From Acidicapsa acidisoli (lineage in GTDB: Bacteria; Acidobacteriota; Terriglobia; Terriglobales; Acidobacteriaceae), in contig NZ_JAGSYI010000002.1 in assembly GCF_025685625.1 (NCBI RefSeq), positions 1,612,001 through 1,676,000 of the forward strand: 64,000 bases of DNA, read 5' to 3'. The position numbers and the translations under genes were made by a program. Shown here one piece after another: positions 9,224-19,200 of this stretch. Below the pieces are notes generated by a model. That model was not told the DNA's origin. It did not search any database and was given only the letters and a program-made list of their open reading frames with translations. The stretch's first letter is position 1, and the number at the start of each line of letters is the position of its first letter.

Positions 9224-9631
9224 ATGTCGACAAAGACACGATTGTGCTATCTCTGGTGCGCACTGACCAGTGGACTATTCTTCATTTCCATTCTCCCCGG
9301 CGGCAGTTGGACATATAAAGCTCTTTCGATCTACGACTCGAATCGGTGGTTACACTTTCTCGCTTGCGCAACAGTTGCCGCTATTCCCGTTGCCGCTTGG
9401 AGACTCAAAACCAATCTGCTGCTTTCTCTCGTCATAGGGTCCTTGGGCATTGTTCCCGAAGTCATGCAGCAGGTTCTTCCAGGGCCCATCGCACGTCCCC
9501 ATAATATTCTCGCGGATCTCTTTGGATTCGCCGCGGGCGTCCTCCTTGGCTTGAACATCCGCGTCATGCACAACTCTGCAAGGTCGCCCAATAACGTAAG
9601 TGCCAATCCCTCTCAGTCGACGATGCTTTAG
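9224..9631 (+). CDS. VanZ-like membrane protein
   Basis: The 135-residue protein has about four membrane helices and a VanZ-like pattern: an N-terminal helix, then WLHFLACATVAAIPVAAW, a polar turn with PEVMQQVLPGPIARPHNIL and DLFGFAAGVLLGL. The Asp/Glu and HNILAD residues between helices 3 and 4 are typical. VanZ gives low teicoplanin resistance in enterococci, but VanZ-like proteins are common in exopolysaccharide loci of environmental bacteria, where their job is unclear. The ATG at 9224 is chosen over 9218 because AGGAG at 9211-9215 is eight bases before it and only two before 9218. Confidence 0.75.
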   Translation: MSTKTRLCYLWCALTSGLFFISILPGGSWTYKALSIYDSNRWLHFLACATVAAIPVAAWRLKTNLLLSLVIGSLGIVPEVMQQVLPGPIARPHNILADLFGFAAGVLLGLNIRVMHNSARSPNNVSANPSQSTML

Positions 9632-9669
9632 TCATCACTGCAGCTTCGCCGCAGAGGCTTTAGAATTGC

Positions 9670-11826
9670 ATGATACGCAGACTCTCACTCATCCCTTTGT
9701 CCTTCACTCTATGCCTGCCATTGGCGCTCCATGCACAGAACGTGCAGGTTCCATACAATCAATCCAACCCTGCAAAGTCTGCGGCATCAGCCAACGATTC
9801 CGGATCGCAATTAGATGCGAATCCGCCAACGAATCCCCAGAACAGTAGAGGCGCCAGCTCCTCAGATAATGTTGCGATTGGCCAGGCGTGTCCTACAGGG
9901 GCTGCAGTACCCAACACGGCAGTCACAAATGACACGTTGAATGTTGCTTGCTATGCAGGAGCCGATGCTGGTGCAAAGATTAAGAGCTGTATCGAAGCGC
10001 TACCTGCCGGCGGGGGTATTTGCGACGCAACAACACTCACAGGGAGTCAAACGATCTCCAGTACCATAACCTTGCCCAGAAATACGACTTTGAAGCTCGG
10101 TAGAACTTCCTATACCGCTTCTGTTGTACCCGTCTTTATCCTCAACGACAACTCAGAACTGGCGGGAGCTGGATGGCGCGATGTGGCAGGATACGGGACT
10201 ACGATTACGCTATCGGGCACAACCGGCGGACAAGGGTTACGTCTTGCATCCTGGGGCAATGACTCGAAGATTCCCGGTGGCTCAGCAGCTAAGGTACAAA
10301 TCCATGACATCGAAATAATTGGTACATCAACATCGGACGGCAGTATCGGCTTTGACCTTCAAGGTATGCAAATGGGCAACGTCGCTCGGAACCGTGTACA
10401 GAGCTTTCAGACGGGCATCCGCACCGGATGGAAAACCTGGCAATGGAATTGCGATTGTTACAGCAGGTTTGACGACAACCAGATAGTTAGAGCTCAAATT
10501 GCAGTCGATATGCAGGCATCCACCAATGCCAACACCTGGATTGGTGGCAACTTCCAACCATTCCTCAAGGGGGGCATCGGATTCAAGCTCGGCGGATGGG
10601 CCAACCGGATAGTTGCTGCCGACGTCGAGAACTTTCCAGGCGGAGTCGCCTTCGACTTTACAGGCGCATCCAATGAAGTCACCCCGTTGGACGTCGAAAG
10701 CGGCGGAGATTTAGCTAAATTCGAAGCGACTGCATCCAGCAATACCGTTCACGGCGGCTCGGCTGCATCGCTGAACGGTAATTCTGTCGTTTACAGCCCG
10801 GGTACGGATACAGAATTCAACCTCGTTTATGGGATTAAAAACGTTGCACCGTGGCCTGTCACCTGGGGTTCATTCAAGTACGACTTTGGACAAGGATCGT
10901 CCCCAAATTACTACCAGATTTACGCCCACCCATCTTGTTCCAACTGTGGTTTGGAATTGATGTATAACGCAACGACTCAGGCCCAGTCTGTATATGGCTT
11001 GGCAGGTCATGCCCCATTCACCCTTGGCGCGTTGCGAAGTTATGGTGGCATCAAGAGCGGAGGGACGCTCTCCACCCATTCCTTACCGGACCCAAGCGCA
11101 CCGACCGTTACACATATCGGCGCCCCTGGCACAACCACGTACCGATACGCCATTGCTTGTCACGACTATAACGGGGGCGTGAGCGCGGTCTCCGTAGCGG
11201 CTCAGACAACTACAGGAAATTCTGTTCTATCCTCTACCGACTACAACAACATCACATGGAATTGTGGAGATGGGTATATGAGTGCCGATATTCTGAAATG
11301 GAACGGCTCAGCGTGGCAACGGTTGAAGGCGAATGGCGCTAGTGCAGGGCCCACTAGTTCACTCAAATATCCATTCAAAGATAATGGGCAATCGACATCA
11401 TCCTATATAGCTCCAACCCGCAATACCACTGGCGATATGAGCATTTCAGGAGAGTTCACAGCATCATCCAATGTAGCTTCACCAGCGTTCGCAGGCACAG
11501 CCGCTGCAGGCCTGTCCGCAGGTCCAGCGGCAGGAGCCGGCAATTTCATTGCCTGCGCTCCATCGCATGTGTGCGATCAGTTCAGTGGTACGGTCACATT
11601 GACAACGGGAACCGGCCCAGCAATTGGCGTTCTCTACACGGTAACAACGGTCTCACGCGCACATCTTCCCAACTGCATTTTCACGCTTGGGTTGTCGGTA
11701 CCTCCTTACACGGCCATCACTTCAATCTTGCCGACGTACTCAACAACGCAGGCTTCCCTCAACACTGGATTGGCCCTGACAGCCTCCACAAGCTACACAA
11801 GCACCTATATCTGTGGAGGCAGATAG
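9670..11826 (+). CDS. Exported right-handed beta-helix (pectate-lyase-fold) protein
   Basis: The 718-residue protein starts with a signal peptide (RRLSLIPLSFTLCLPLALHA). Residues ~95-400 look like the solenoid of a parallel beta-helix: an entry segment AGADAGAKIKSCIEALPAGG as in phage tailspike and pectate-lyase-fold proteins, then short strand repeats such as NVARNRVQSFQTGI and NSNTVHGGSAASLNG-type turns. Residues ~470-590 resemble a beta-sandwich with Ser/Thr/Gly-rich strands (TVTHIGAPGTTTYRYAIACH), and another low-complexity beta region follows. No catalytic set is recognised. Placed last in the locus and followed by a strong terminator, it may bind, trim or anchor the exported glycan, as beta-helix proteins do in alginate-type systems; this role is inferred from position. 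Confidence 0.65.
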   Translation: MIRRLSLIPLSFTLCLPLALHAQNVQVPYNQSNPAKSAASANDSGSQLDANPPTNPQNSRGASSSDNVAIGQACPTGAAVPNTAVTNDTLNVACYAGADAGAKIKSCIEALPAGGGICDATTLTGSQTISSTITLPRNTTLKLGRTSYTASVVPVFILNDNSELAGAGWRDVAGYGTTITLSGTTGGQGLRLASWGNDSKIPGGSAAKVQIHDIEIIGTSTSDGSIGFDLQGMQMGNVARNRVQSFQTGIRTGWKTWQWNCDCYSRFDDNQIVRAQIAVDMQASTNANTWIGGNFQPFLKGGIGFKLGGWANRIVAADVENFPGGVAFDFTGASNEVTPLDVESGGDLAKFEATASSNTVHGGSAASLNGNSVVYSPGTDTEFNLVYGIKNVAPWPVTWGSFKYDFGQGSSPNYYQIYAHPSCSNCGLELMYNATTQAQSVYGLAGHAPFTLGALRSYGGIKSGGTLSTHSLPDPSAPTVTHIGAPGTTTYRYAIACHDYNGGVSAVSVAAQTTTGNSVLSSTDYNNITWNCGDGYMSADILKWNGSAWQRLKANGASAGPTSSLKYPFKDNGQSTSSYIAPTRNTTGDMSISGEFTASSNVASPAFAGTAAAGLSAGPAAGAGNFIACAPSHVCDQFSGTVTLTTGTGPAIGVLYTVTTVSRAHLPNCIFTLGLSVPPYTAITSILPTYSTTQASLNTGLALTASTSYTSTYICGGR

Positions 11827-11909
11827 CAACAGGCTACGAATTGATGGCGCCACAGAAGCCCGGCCTCGCCACTTGAGCGGCAGTAGCCGATAAATTACAG
11901 AATCACAGA

Positions 11910-11950
11910 GTAGCCCACAGGACGCGCGAAAGCGGCGTCCTGTGGGCTAC
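11910..11950 (+). terminator. Rho-independent terminator after the polysaccharide locus
   Basis: Arms 11910-11925 and 11935-11950 form a perfect 16-bp GC-rich stem around a 9-base GAAA-containing loop, followed by five T at 11956-11960. It lies 84 bp after the beta-helix gene in the convergent gap before the NusG-like gene, so it may act from both sides. Confidence 0.85.
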
Positions 11951-12139
11951 CGCAGTTTTTGGGCCACATCACTTGCTCTGACTGACATCAAATGTTAAAC
12001 CCGGCAACTCATCCAAAGCACACGGCAGGATATCGGCCAGCCAGATCGCTGGCTCCATCGGTCTACTACTCTCTATTTATTCACTTACCGACCAGCGGAC
12101 GTCCCTGGTTCGTTGCAATGTCTGATTCGCTGCGAGCAC

Positions 12140-12679
12140 TCAGCTGTAGGCGGCGGAACGTAGAAGACCAGGCTTTGCCACAGCCTTATTCACAACCTCG
12201 ATATCACCGAGTTCTACCTCCAATGAAAAGCACTGAGTAACTGCAGAAAGAGTAAGGATCACCTTGGATTGCTGACGAAGCTCCGTCACCAATCCTTCAA
12301 CTCCGGCAAAGACGCCGTTACGCACCCTAACTTGTGTTCCAACAGTGACGCGGGGATGGGGTCGCAGGAGAAGTCCGCTTGCCAGTCCTATGCAAATCTG
12401 GTCAAGTTCTGCACAACTCACCATATTACTTTCGTCATCGCCCAGAACGCGTAGCACGCCGGGCGTGGAGATGACAGAACGCCTGCTCTGCGGCAGGAAC
12501 CGAACAAACAAATAACCCGGAAAGAGCGGGCGTTCCGCTACTACGATCCGATCCGTCCACTTTACACGCTCCGTATACAGGGGTAAGTAATGCTCCAGAG
12601 AACGCACGCCGAGGTGCTGAGCAACCAGTTTTTCATGGTTCGAGACTACGTGTAGAACATGCCACGGATCGCTATGCAT
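12140..12679 (-). CDS. NusG-paralogue transcription antiterminator (UpxY/RfaH-like)
   Basis: The 179-residue protein has a NusG N-terminal domain (WHVLHVVSNHEKLVAQHL, then ERPLFPGYLFVRF, the conserved FPGYxFV core at about residues 52-61) and a KOW domain near residues 115-150 (VRVRNGVFAGVEGLVTEL). Specialised NusG paralogues such as RfaH, LoaP and Bacteroides UpxY bind elongating RNA polymerase and let it read through long polysaccharide or antibiotic operons. This gene lies at the far end of a polysaccharide locus on the opposite strand, which fits such a role. The housekeeping nusG normally sits with secE and rplK, not seen here. No ops-like loading element was found in the window; it would be expected upstream of the locus, left of base 1. 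Confidence 0.85.
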   Translation of the reverse strand: MHSDPWHVLHVVSNHEKLVAQHLGVRSLEHYLPLYTERVKWTDRIVVAERPLFPGYLFVRFLPQSRRSVISTPGVLRVLGDDESNMVSCAELDQICIGLASGLLLRPHPRVTVGTQVRVRNGVFAGVEGLVTELRQQSKVILTLSAVTQCFSLEVELGDIEVVNKAVAKPGLLRSAAYS

Positions 12680-12905
12680 AGCTCACTCCCTGGTGTGACT
12701 TGTGCCAGCGCACAATCTTTGTTTCAACTGGAAGTCGCAGATACCGATTACATCTTTGGTATAACTCTTACGAAATACGCCGGGTATTTCAAGGTAATTC
12801 ATCCCTCGTGACGTCTCAAAAGGGAAGCCTTTCCGCGTAAACTCTAGTCGGCATTTCACGTGGCCGGATGATAAATGGGATGCGGGAAGAATGTTCTGCA
12901 CTGTT

Positions 12906-13109
12906 TCAGTGATGTACTTCAGGAGCGGTCCAAGACTGGGAGATCGTCGCGGTGTTGCTCATCTCGCCTTTGATGGACGCTCGTTTCATTTTCTGTTCAT
13001 CGGACCAGCCTTCCCGATAACCGACTCTCCATCCGCTGTTCCATCCCCAAAAGTACCCTACAATCGCCAGAAGCAATCCTCCGGTCGCTTCCAAAGCCCA
13101 TTTCCACAT
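12906..13109 (-). CDS. Small single-pass membrane protein, unknown function
   Basis: The 67-residue frame starts at 13109, where AGGTGG lies eight bases upstream of the ATG, a good ribosome site; the open frame continues further up without a comparable site. Residues ~3-22 (WALEATGGLLLAIVGYFWGW) form one membrane helix, followed by a Gly/aromatic stretch (NSGWRVGYREGW) and a polar tail. No family is recognised. It is read towards the NusG-like gene about 226 bp downstream, and the gap between holds no convincing gene. Confidence 0.4.
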   Translation of the reverse strand: MWKWALEATGGLLLAIVGYFWGWNSGWRVGYREGWSDEQKMKRASIKGEMSNTATISQSWTAPEVHH

Positions 13110-13772
13110 AATCGATTCCACCTTTACGGACCGGACAACCAAGTTCCGCGCATAATTAAGTTTTCGGAGCATGCCTTGGATGCTCTGGCGAGTAAATGGC
13201 ACTGAGATGACTGAAAGCATATTACGTCGAGACTATGCCATTCGGAACGGACAACATACGCCGGGATAGTCAAGACACACGACTATATGCGTCACTGAGG
13301 TAGCTTTCGCCACGAAGATAGTTAGCAAGCGAAGTCTCGGAAGTGGAGTCTGCATCGGACCGGTCGAGGATACGGAAAGCCAGCGGTCCGTGAATTCCAC
13401 GAGACTTGGTTTTACATCTATGCGCCTATCTTCGTCACAGGGCCTCCTCTTGTCTAGGTTTGGACAATCTTTGGCTTGGGCAATCTCAGCGACATCACAT
13501 TTCGCAGGCGCTCTGGGGGTTCGCTAGTACCCACTGTAGGTATCTGACTTAAGGTTGAACCTGTTTTTGAAACGCCTCAGGAAATCAAATTTAGGCTTGG
13601 ATCCGGGTCTCCAGAGGCTGCACTCTTCGCCCTGAGACGGCCTGAACTGGCTAGCATCCGAATTTCCGGGAGAGCAGGCTGCATTCCTTTCGTTTTAAGT
13701 TGTAAGTAATAGGTTATTAGGGGTTGACGCGCCCGATCAGGCATCTGTAAGTTGTTACCGAAGGGAAAACAT
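13110..13772. other. Long intergenic region between divergent genes
   Basis: No gene is supported in these ~660 bp. A TTGACG hexamer at 13725-13730 lies 17 bp before a weak TAAGTT and could be the promoter of the HTH-TPR gene. The ribosome site AAGGGA at 13761-13766 belongs to that gene. Nothing else with clear structure was seen. Confidence 0.4.
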
Positions 13773-15095
13773 GTGACTTCAGTAATGACCGAGAGAGCCG
13801 TTGCGCAGCATAGACTTGATAGTTGGAAGTCAATCGCCCGACATCTTGACCGCAGTTGCCGAACGGTTCAGAGATGGCATTCCGAGTATGGCCTACCGAT
13901 TCATCGGCTTGGCGGCAATAAGAGCGCGATCTTTGCGTACGCCGAAGAATTGGATGACTGGATGAGGAACCGCGGCCGATTCCTGACCAATGAACCCTCG
14001 GAAATCCACGAGAACTTATCACTTCACGCATCCCTCGTGCAGAAAAAGAGCGTTCACGGCAACATACCGCTCGATTTCTCGCTAATTCCTGGTCCTCGGA
14101 AGGCGCGCTCTGCCGAATTGGTGGCCCTTGCCAACAGGATGTGGGAAACTCTCTCGCACAGGAATCTCGGTGCGATTGCACGGTTCTTCCGGGAAGCTAT
14201 CGATCTCGACCCTGGCAATGCTGAGGCATTTACAGGCTTGGCGAATGCTCTGATTGCAGGGGGTATGCTGGGCATAACTCGCGCTTCAGTTGGGTACTCT
14301 TCCGCCGAGGCGGCCTTGCAGTGGGCGCTGGAGATTGATCCAGAACTGCCCGCGGCAAAGTGTGCTGCGGCCTGGCTTAAGATGGTCTCAAAGCGAGACT
14401 GGCAAAGCGCTCGCCGTGGATTCGATGCCGCCTTAAAGCATCATCCCGCATGCACAAGTTGTATGGGAGGCCGGGCAATGCTTCACATCGCGGAAGGAAG
14501 CCCAAAGGAAGCCTCCGCCCTGCTGCTTGAAGTCGCACAGCTTAATGCTTTAAGTTCCCTTGCGATGGCGTTGTATGTCTGGAGCCAGTATCTCTCGCGA
14601 GAACACGCAAATGTTCTCCTGCAGATTGAACAAGCCAAAGCCAGCGGTCAATACGGGCTCGTATTCGATGCCGTGGAGGCGCTGGCCTCGATCCAACTCG
14701 AAGATTTGGAGGCTCAGATTGAGCGCATTGAAGCGATGGCAGCGGACTCTCCGAGAAATGATGTTGTACAGGGCGCTCTCGGTTACGTTTACAGCGCGAC
14801 AGGCCAACGTCTGCGAGCAAGCGAAATCCTCGATGCCATGGCATATAGGGAGGCGCACGAGCAAGGACACGAACCCTATGCGAAAGCGATTATTCTGGTT
14901 GGCCTGAATGAGCCTCAGAAAGCAGTGCAGTTACTCGAGCAGTCTTATCGAGAAGGCTCCCTCTGGAGTCTTGGATTCCTATCTGATCCGATCCTTGACA
15001 AACTGCGCGACAACCCTTACTACCAACTTTTCTTGAGTAAAGTCAGCTATCCGGCTCATGAAAATGCCCTTCCGCGCCTTGGATTTGTCAGCTGA
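13773..15095 (+). CDS. HTH-TPR regulatory protein
   Basis: The 440-residue protein has a DNA-binding helix-turn-helix at its N-terminus (LDSWKSIARHLDRSCRTVQR, then a wing-like GLPIHRLGGNKSAIFAY), a type frequent in Acidobacteriota where it is fused to TPR or WD40 sensors. From about residue 105 to 420 there are degenerate TPR-like helical repeats (for instance NAEAFTGLANALIAGGMLG and EAHEQGHEPYAKAIILVGL). No transmembrane segment is visible, so it is cytoplasmic. GTG at 13773 is chosen because AAGGGA lies seven bases upstream; TTG at 13752 and ATG at 13785 lack such a site. The target is unknown; flanking genes give no strong hint. Confidence 0.7.
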   Translation: MTSVMTERAVAQHRLDSWKSIARHLDRSCRTVQRWHSEYGLPIHRLGGNKSAIFAYAEELDDWMRNRGRFLTNEPSEIHENLSLHASLVQKKSVHGNIPLDFSLIPGPRKARSAELVALANRMWETLSHRNLGAIARFFREAIDLDPGNAEAFTGLANALIAGGMLGITRASVGYSSAEAALQWALEIDPELPAAKCAAAWLKMVSKRDWQSARRGFDAALKHHPACTSCMGGRAMLHIAEGSPKEASALLLEVAQLNALSSLAMALYVWSQYLSREHANVLLQIEQAKASGQYGLVFDAVEALASIQLEDLEAQIERIEAMAADSPRNDVVQGALGYVYSATGQRLRASEILDAMAYREAHEQGHEPYAKAIILVGLNEPQKAVQLLEQSYREGSLWSLGFLSDPILDKLRDNPYYQLFLSKVSYPAHENALPRLGFVS

Positions 15096-15153
15096 CAATT
15101 TGACCGCTCCTTGCGTGCATGGCCTGACGCTGAATCATGCTTTTCATTCGCCT

Positions 15154-15714
15154 CTAAGGCGTTGTCCTTTGATGTTCCGCCGCCTTCATCCTATCCCGTA
15201 ACTTCGCCTCAGATTCCGCACTCCAGTACTTGCAGTCAAGCTGCAGGAACACCGAAGTGTAAGGAATGGCCATTCCTGTTTTCAATACCAGAACGTGAAA
15301 GCTCTTTCCGGTCTCGCCTACTCGATCGATGAGCGTCTGGTGGAGAATCGCATCCAACGGAAGTCCGCTGAGATGTGCCTTCAACTCGTCTCGGTACCGG
15401 CTGACGCCTGGAGCATCCTGCTCCGTCAGAAAACCGAGTTCCTTATCGGTATGCACGATTGGACGAATGTGTTTTGTGCTCTTGAGCGAGTCCAGCACAT
15501 AATCAAGCACTGCCAGATGGTCCGCGCTGGTATCGATCGTCTCCACTCCAGGCGAACTCTGCAACGGATAAGCGGAATCGACAATCACAATCCAGTTACG
15601 ATGCCCAAGCAAAGGCAGCTCGTCCTTGACTCTTTGCTGCCAATCGCTCTGTGCGTAGCTGGCTAAACTTCCACAGAACATCGCAAGCATTCCTAGAATG
15701 ATTTTGATCTTCAC
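15154..15714 (-). CDS. Exported RbsD/FucU-like protein
   Basis: The 186-residue protein starts at a GTG preceded by AGGAG, giving a signal peptide (KIKIILGMLAMFCGSLASYA). The mature part starts with ELPLLGHRNWIVIVDSAYPL, resembling the substrate-binding loop of RbsD/FucU sugar mutarotases (an LxxLGHGD-like histidine followed by a hydrophobic strand ending in D-A-x-P). Cytoplasmic RbsD and FucU interconvert ribose or fucose anomers; an exported version is unusual and its substrate is unknown. The rest (ADHLAVLDYVLDSLKSTKHI, TDKELGFLTEQD) is compatible with that alpha/beta fold. No sugar-transport genes are nearby. The family call rests mainly on the N-terminal motif. Confidence 0.5.
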   Translation of the reverse strand: MKIKIILGMLAMFCGSLASYAQSDWQQRVKDELPLLGHRNWIVIVDSAYPLQSSPGVETIDTSADHLAVLDYVLDSLKSTKHIRPIVHTDKELGFLTEQDAPGVSRYRDELKAHLSGLPLDAILHQTLIDRVGETGKSFHVLVLKTGMAIPYTSVFLQLDCKYWSAESEAKLRDRMKAAEHQRTTP

Positions 15715-16200
15715 TACATTCTCCTGGTTTCGGTGGCTTGGGCATTCATCGAAATCTTGGCGATAATTCACCGCTTGCGATCATAAATCCTCAGCCTCGT
15801 GCCAGCCGCTCACCAGCCGCACAATTGACTCGTTGCTTCTTCGTGGCAATCGCGCGAGGCTTCCTTCTGCCTCCCCTTGTTCTGGCAGCTTACGCGGTCC
15901 GATCTGGACAGTCATGCCGCCGGAACAATACTCAATGGCAGCCGATGCCCGGTTGCGCGCGTCATAGCCTCTTCGCACCAATTCTTGCAACGAATATCGA
16001 AGTAGGGAATCCAATCTAACTGGAGAACATCCAGCCTGAGCACGCCCGCGCTCCCCGACTGCTGTTGCAACCGGGCCGTAGAAGCGTGGCCGACGATATA
16101 CCTGGCCCTCCGGGTGGAGATTGCATTTTAGAGGAGCACCGTTGCTCTCATGAAAGTGTGTGTCTCAGCATAGACCGAAGCGAGGAAACAGAAGAACAGC
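15715..16200. other. Intergenic region upstream of the RND operon
   Basis: No gene is supported in these ~486 bp. A minus-strand frame of 77 codons (15781-16014, TTG start) has no ribosome site and no family resemblance. The RND operon promoter should lie here, but I see no consensus -35/-10 pair. Confidence 0.3.
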
Positions 16201-19200
16201 ATGTGGATTGTCAAAATTGCTTTGAGCCGGCCCTATACGTTTATCGTATTGGCATTACTCATTCTTATCCTGAGCCCGGTCATTATCTTAAGGACGCCCA
16301 CGGATATTTTTCCGGATATCAATATTCCAGTGGTCGCCGTCTCCTGGACATACACCGGCCTTAATCCGGAAGAGATGGAAGGGCGCATCACCAGCGTTTT
16401 CGAACGCGTGCTCACCACGACAGTTGACAATATTGAGCATATCGAGTCCACGACGGTAAACGGAACAGCGATCGTCAAGTTATATCTGCAACCGAGCGCC
16501 AGTATTGATCGGGCCAACGCACAGGTTACCGCGGTCTCGCAAACCATTCTGCGTCAGTTGCCTCCAGGCAGCCTGCCACCATTGATTCTCAATTACAGCG
16601 CATCGACTGTTCCGGTTCTGCAACTCGGGCTTTCCGGCAAGAACCTGACCGAGCCGCAACTGAACGACATGGCGATGAACTTTCTGCGCCCTCAGTTGGT
16701 AACGGTTCCAGGCGCCTCTGTGCCGTATCCCTTTGGCGGAAAACAGCGCCAGATCATGGTGAATCTCAATCAGAACCTGATGCAGTCCAAGGGACTGTCG
16801 CCGAATGATGTGCTCACCGCACTCGGCAATCAGAACCTGATCCTGCCCGGCGGCACAGCCAAGATGGGCCAGTTTGAATACGACGTGGACCTGAATGCCG
16901 ACGTCAAGACTGTCGATGAGCTTAATGATCTTCCCATCAAGACCATTGGAGACACGACGATCTACATGCGCGATGTCGCGACGGTCAGCGACGGATTCGC
17001 GCCGCAGACCAACGTCGTCCGGCAGGATGGCAATCGCGGTGTGTTGCTGACTGTTCTCAAGGCAGGCGACGCCTCGACCATCGATGTCGTCAAGGGCATT
17101 CGTCAATTGCTGCCGCGCGTGGAACAGACCTTGCCGCCAAGCCTCAAGATTCAACCGCTGTCGGATCAATCGATCTTTGTGCAGGGAGCCATCAACGGCG
17201 TCGTTCGCGAGGCCGTGATTGCCGCGGCGCTGACCGGCCTGATGATTCTGATCTTTCTCGGAAGCTGGCGCAGCACGGTCATCATCGCCATCTCTATTCC
17301 GCTGTCCATCCTGACGTCGGTGATCGTTCTCAGCCTCTTGCATGAGACCATCAACATCATGACGCTGGGCGGCCTTGCACTTGCCGTCGGCATCCTTGTG
17401 GACGATGCGACCGTCACCATCGAAAACATCGAGCGCCATCTGGAAGAGGGCGCAGAGCTTCACGAGGGTATTCTCGAGGGCGCTGCGCAGATTGCCGTTC
17501 CCGCGCTGGTCTCGACGTTGTGTATCTGCATCGTCTTCTTGCCCATGTTCTTTCTCAGCGGTGTCGCGCGATATCTCTTTGTTCCATTGGCAGAGGCCGT
17601 GATCTTTGCCATGATCGCGTCCTACATTCTGTCGCGTACGCTGGTGCCCACGCTGGCCATGTATCTGTTGAAGGCCAAGCATCATGGCGGTTCCAAGTCG
17701 CGCAATCCATTTACTCTTTTTCAGCAGGGATTCGAACGGGTTTTCGAGAAAGTGCGGCTGGCCTATTCGTCGCTGCTGACGCGGCTTGTCTCGGCGAGGA
17801 AGTTCTTTGTTCCTGGCTTCGTTGCCGTATGTCTTTGCGGTTTCCTGCTGATTCCCTTCCTCGGTCAGGACTTCTTTCCGGATACCGATAGCGGACAGTT
17901 CATCCTGCACGTGCGCGCCAAGACGGGAACGCGCGTCGAAGAAACTGCCAAGCTGGTCGATGAGGTGGAAGCAAGGATTCGCCAGACGATTCCGGCGGCT
18001 GAGATGGACAACATTCTCGATAACATCGGCTTGCCGATCAGCAGCATCAACTACATCTACAATCGATCGGGACTGGTTGGCGAGGCCGATGGGGATGTGC
18101 TTGTTAGTTTGAAAGAAAAACATCATCCCACCGCGGATTACGTGCGCACTCTTCGAGAGCAACTGCCGCGCGCGTTTCCGGGAGTGATGTTCTACTTTCT
18201 GCCGGCCGACATTGTTACGCAGACGCTCAACTTCGGATTGCCCGCGCCGATTGACATCCAGATCGACGGACCAGACATTGTCGACAATAGCCGTGTTGCG
18301 GACAAGATGATGACCGAGCTGAGCCATGTACGCGGCATCGCCGACCTTCGTATTCAGCAACAGTCCGACTACCCCAAGTTTCACGTCGTTGTGGATCGAA
18401 CCAAGGCCGCGCAGGGAGGATTCACCGAGCGCGATATTGCCAACAGTATGTTGATCTCGCTGAGCGGCAGCTTCCAGGTAACGCCGATGTTCTATCTCAA
18501 CTGGAAGAACGGCGTTTCGTACAACCTGGTTGCGCAGACGCCGCAGTACGATATTACGACTGGCCAAGATCTGCGCAACATTCCAATCAGTGGACCGAAC
18601 CAGAAGCGGCCTGCAATTCTCGCCGATGTTGCCTCTATCCAGCGCACCGATGAGCTTGGTTCCGTTAATCACTACAACATTCGCCGCGTGCTCGACGTCT
18701 ATGCTTCCGTTCAGGACAGAGATCTGGGCTCTGTCGGCCGCGAAGTGAGCCGCATCGTCGACGCAAACAGGAAAGCGCTTCCGCGAGGCAGCTTTGTCAC
18801 GCTGCGCGGTCAATATGGCACCATGCGCACGTCTTACATCGGCCTCATCGGCGGACTGGGCTTCGCGATTATTCTGGTTTACCTGCTAATCGTCGTGAAC
18901 TTCCAATCATGGCTCGATCCGTTCATCATCATCACCGCGCTACCCGCGGCATTGGCCGGCATCGTTCTGTTTCTCTTCATCACGCATACCACGCTCAGCG
19001 TTCCCGCACTTATGGGAGCCATCATGTGCATGGGTGTTGCGACGGCCAACAGCATCCTCGTTGTCTCGTTTGCTAAAGAGAGGCTGAGCCATCACGGCGA
19101 TTCCTTCACAGCGGCAATCGAAGCAGGTGCAACTCGCTTCCGTCCGGTGATCATGACTGCATTGGCGATGATTATCGGCATGATTCCCATGGCGCTCGGT

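Noticed and set aside
12683-12901. Minus-strand frame of 72 codons upstream of the NusG-like gene
   Set aside because: No ribosome site, no hydrophobic or family pattern; probably leader sequence.
15781-16014. Minus-strand frame of 77 codons before the RND operon
   Set aside because: TTG start without ribosome site and no recognisable family; kept only as a note.
16480-18813. Open frame of 777 codons antisense to the RND pump gene
   Set aside because: It lies wholly inside the well-supported pump gene and has no family motif; long antisense frames are common in GC-rich coding sequence.
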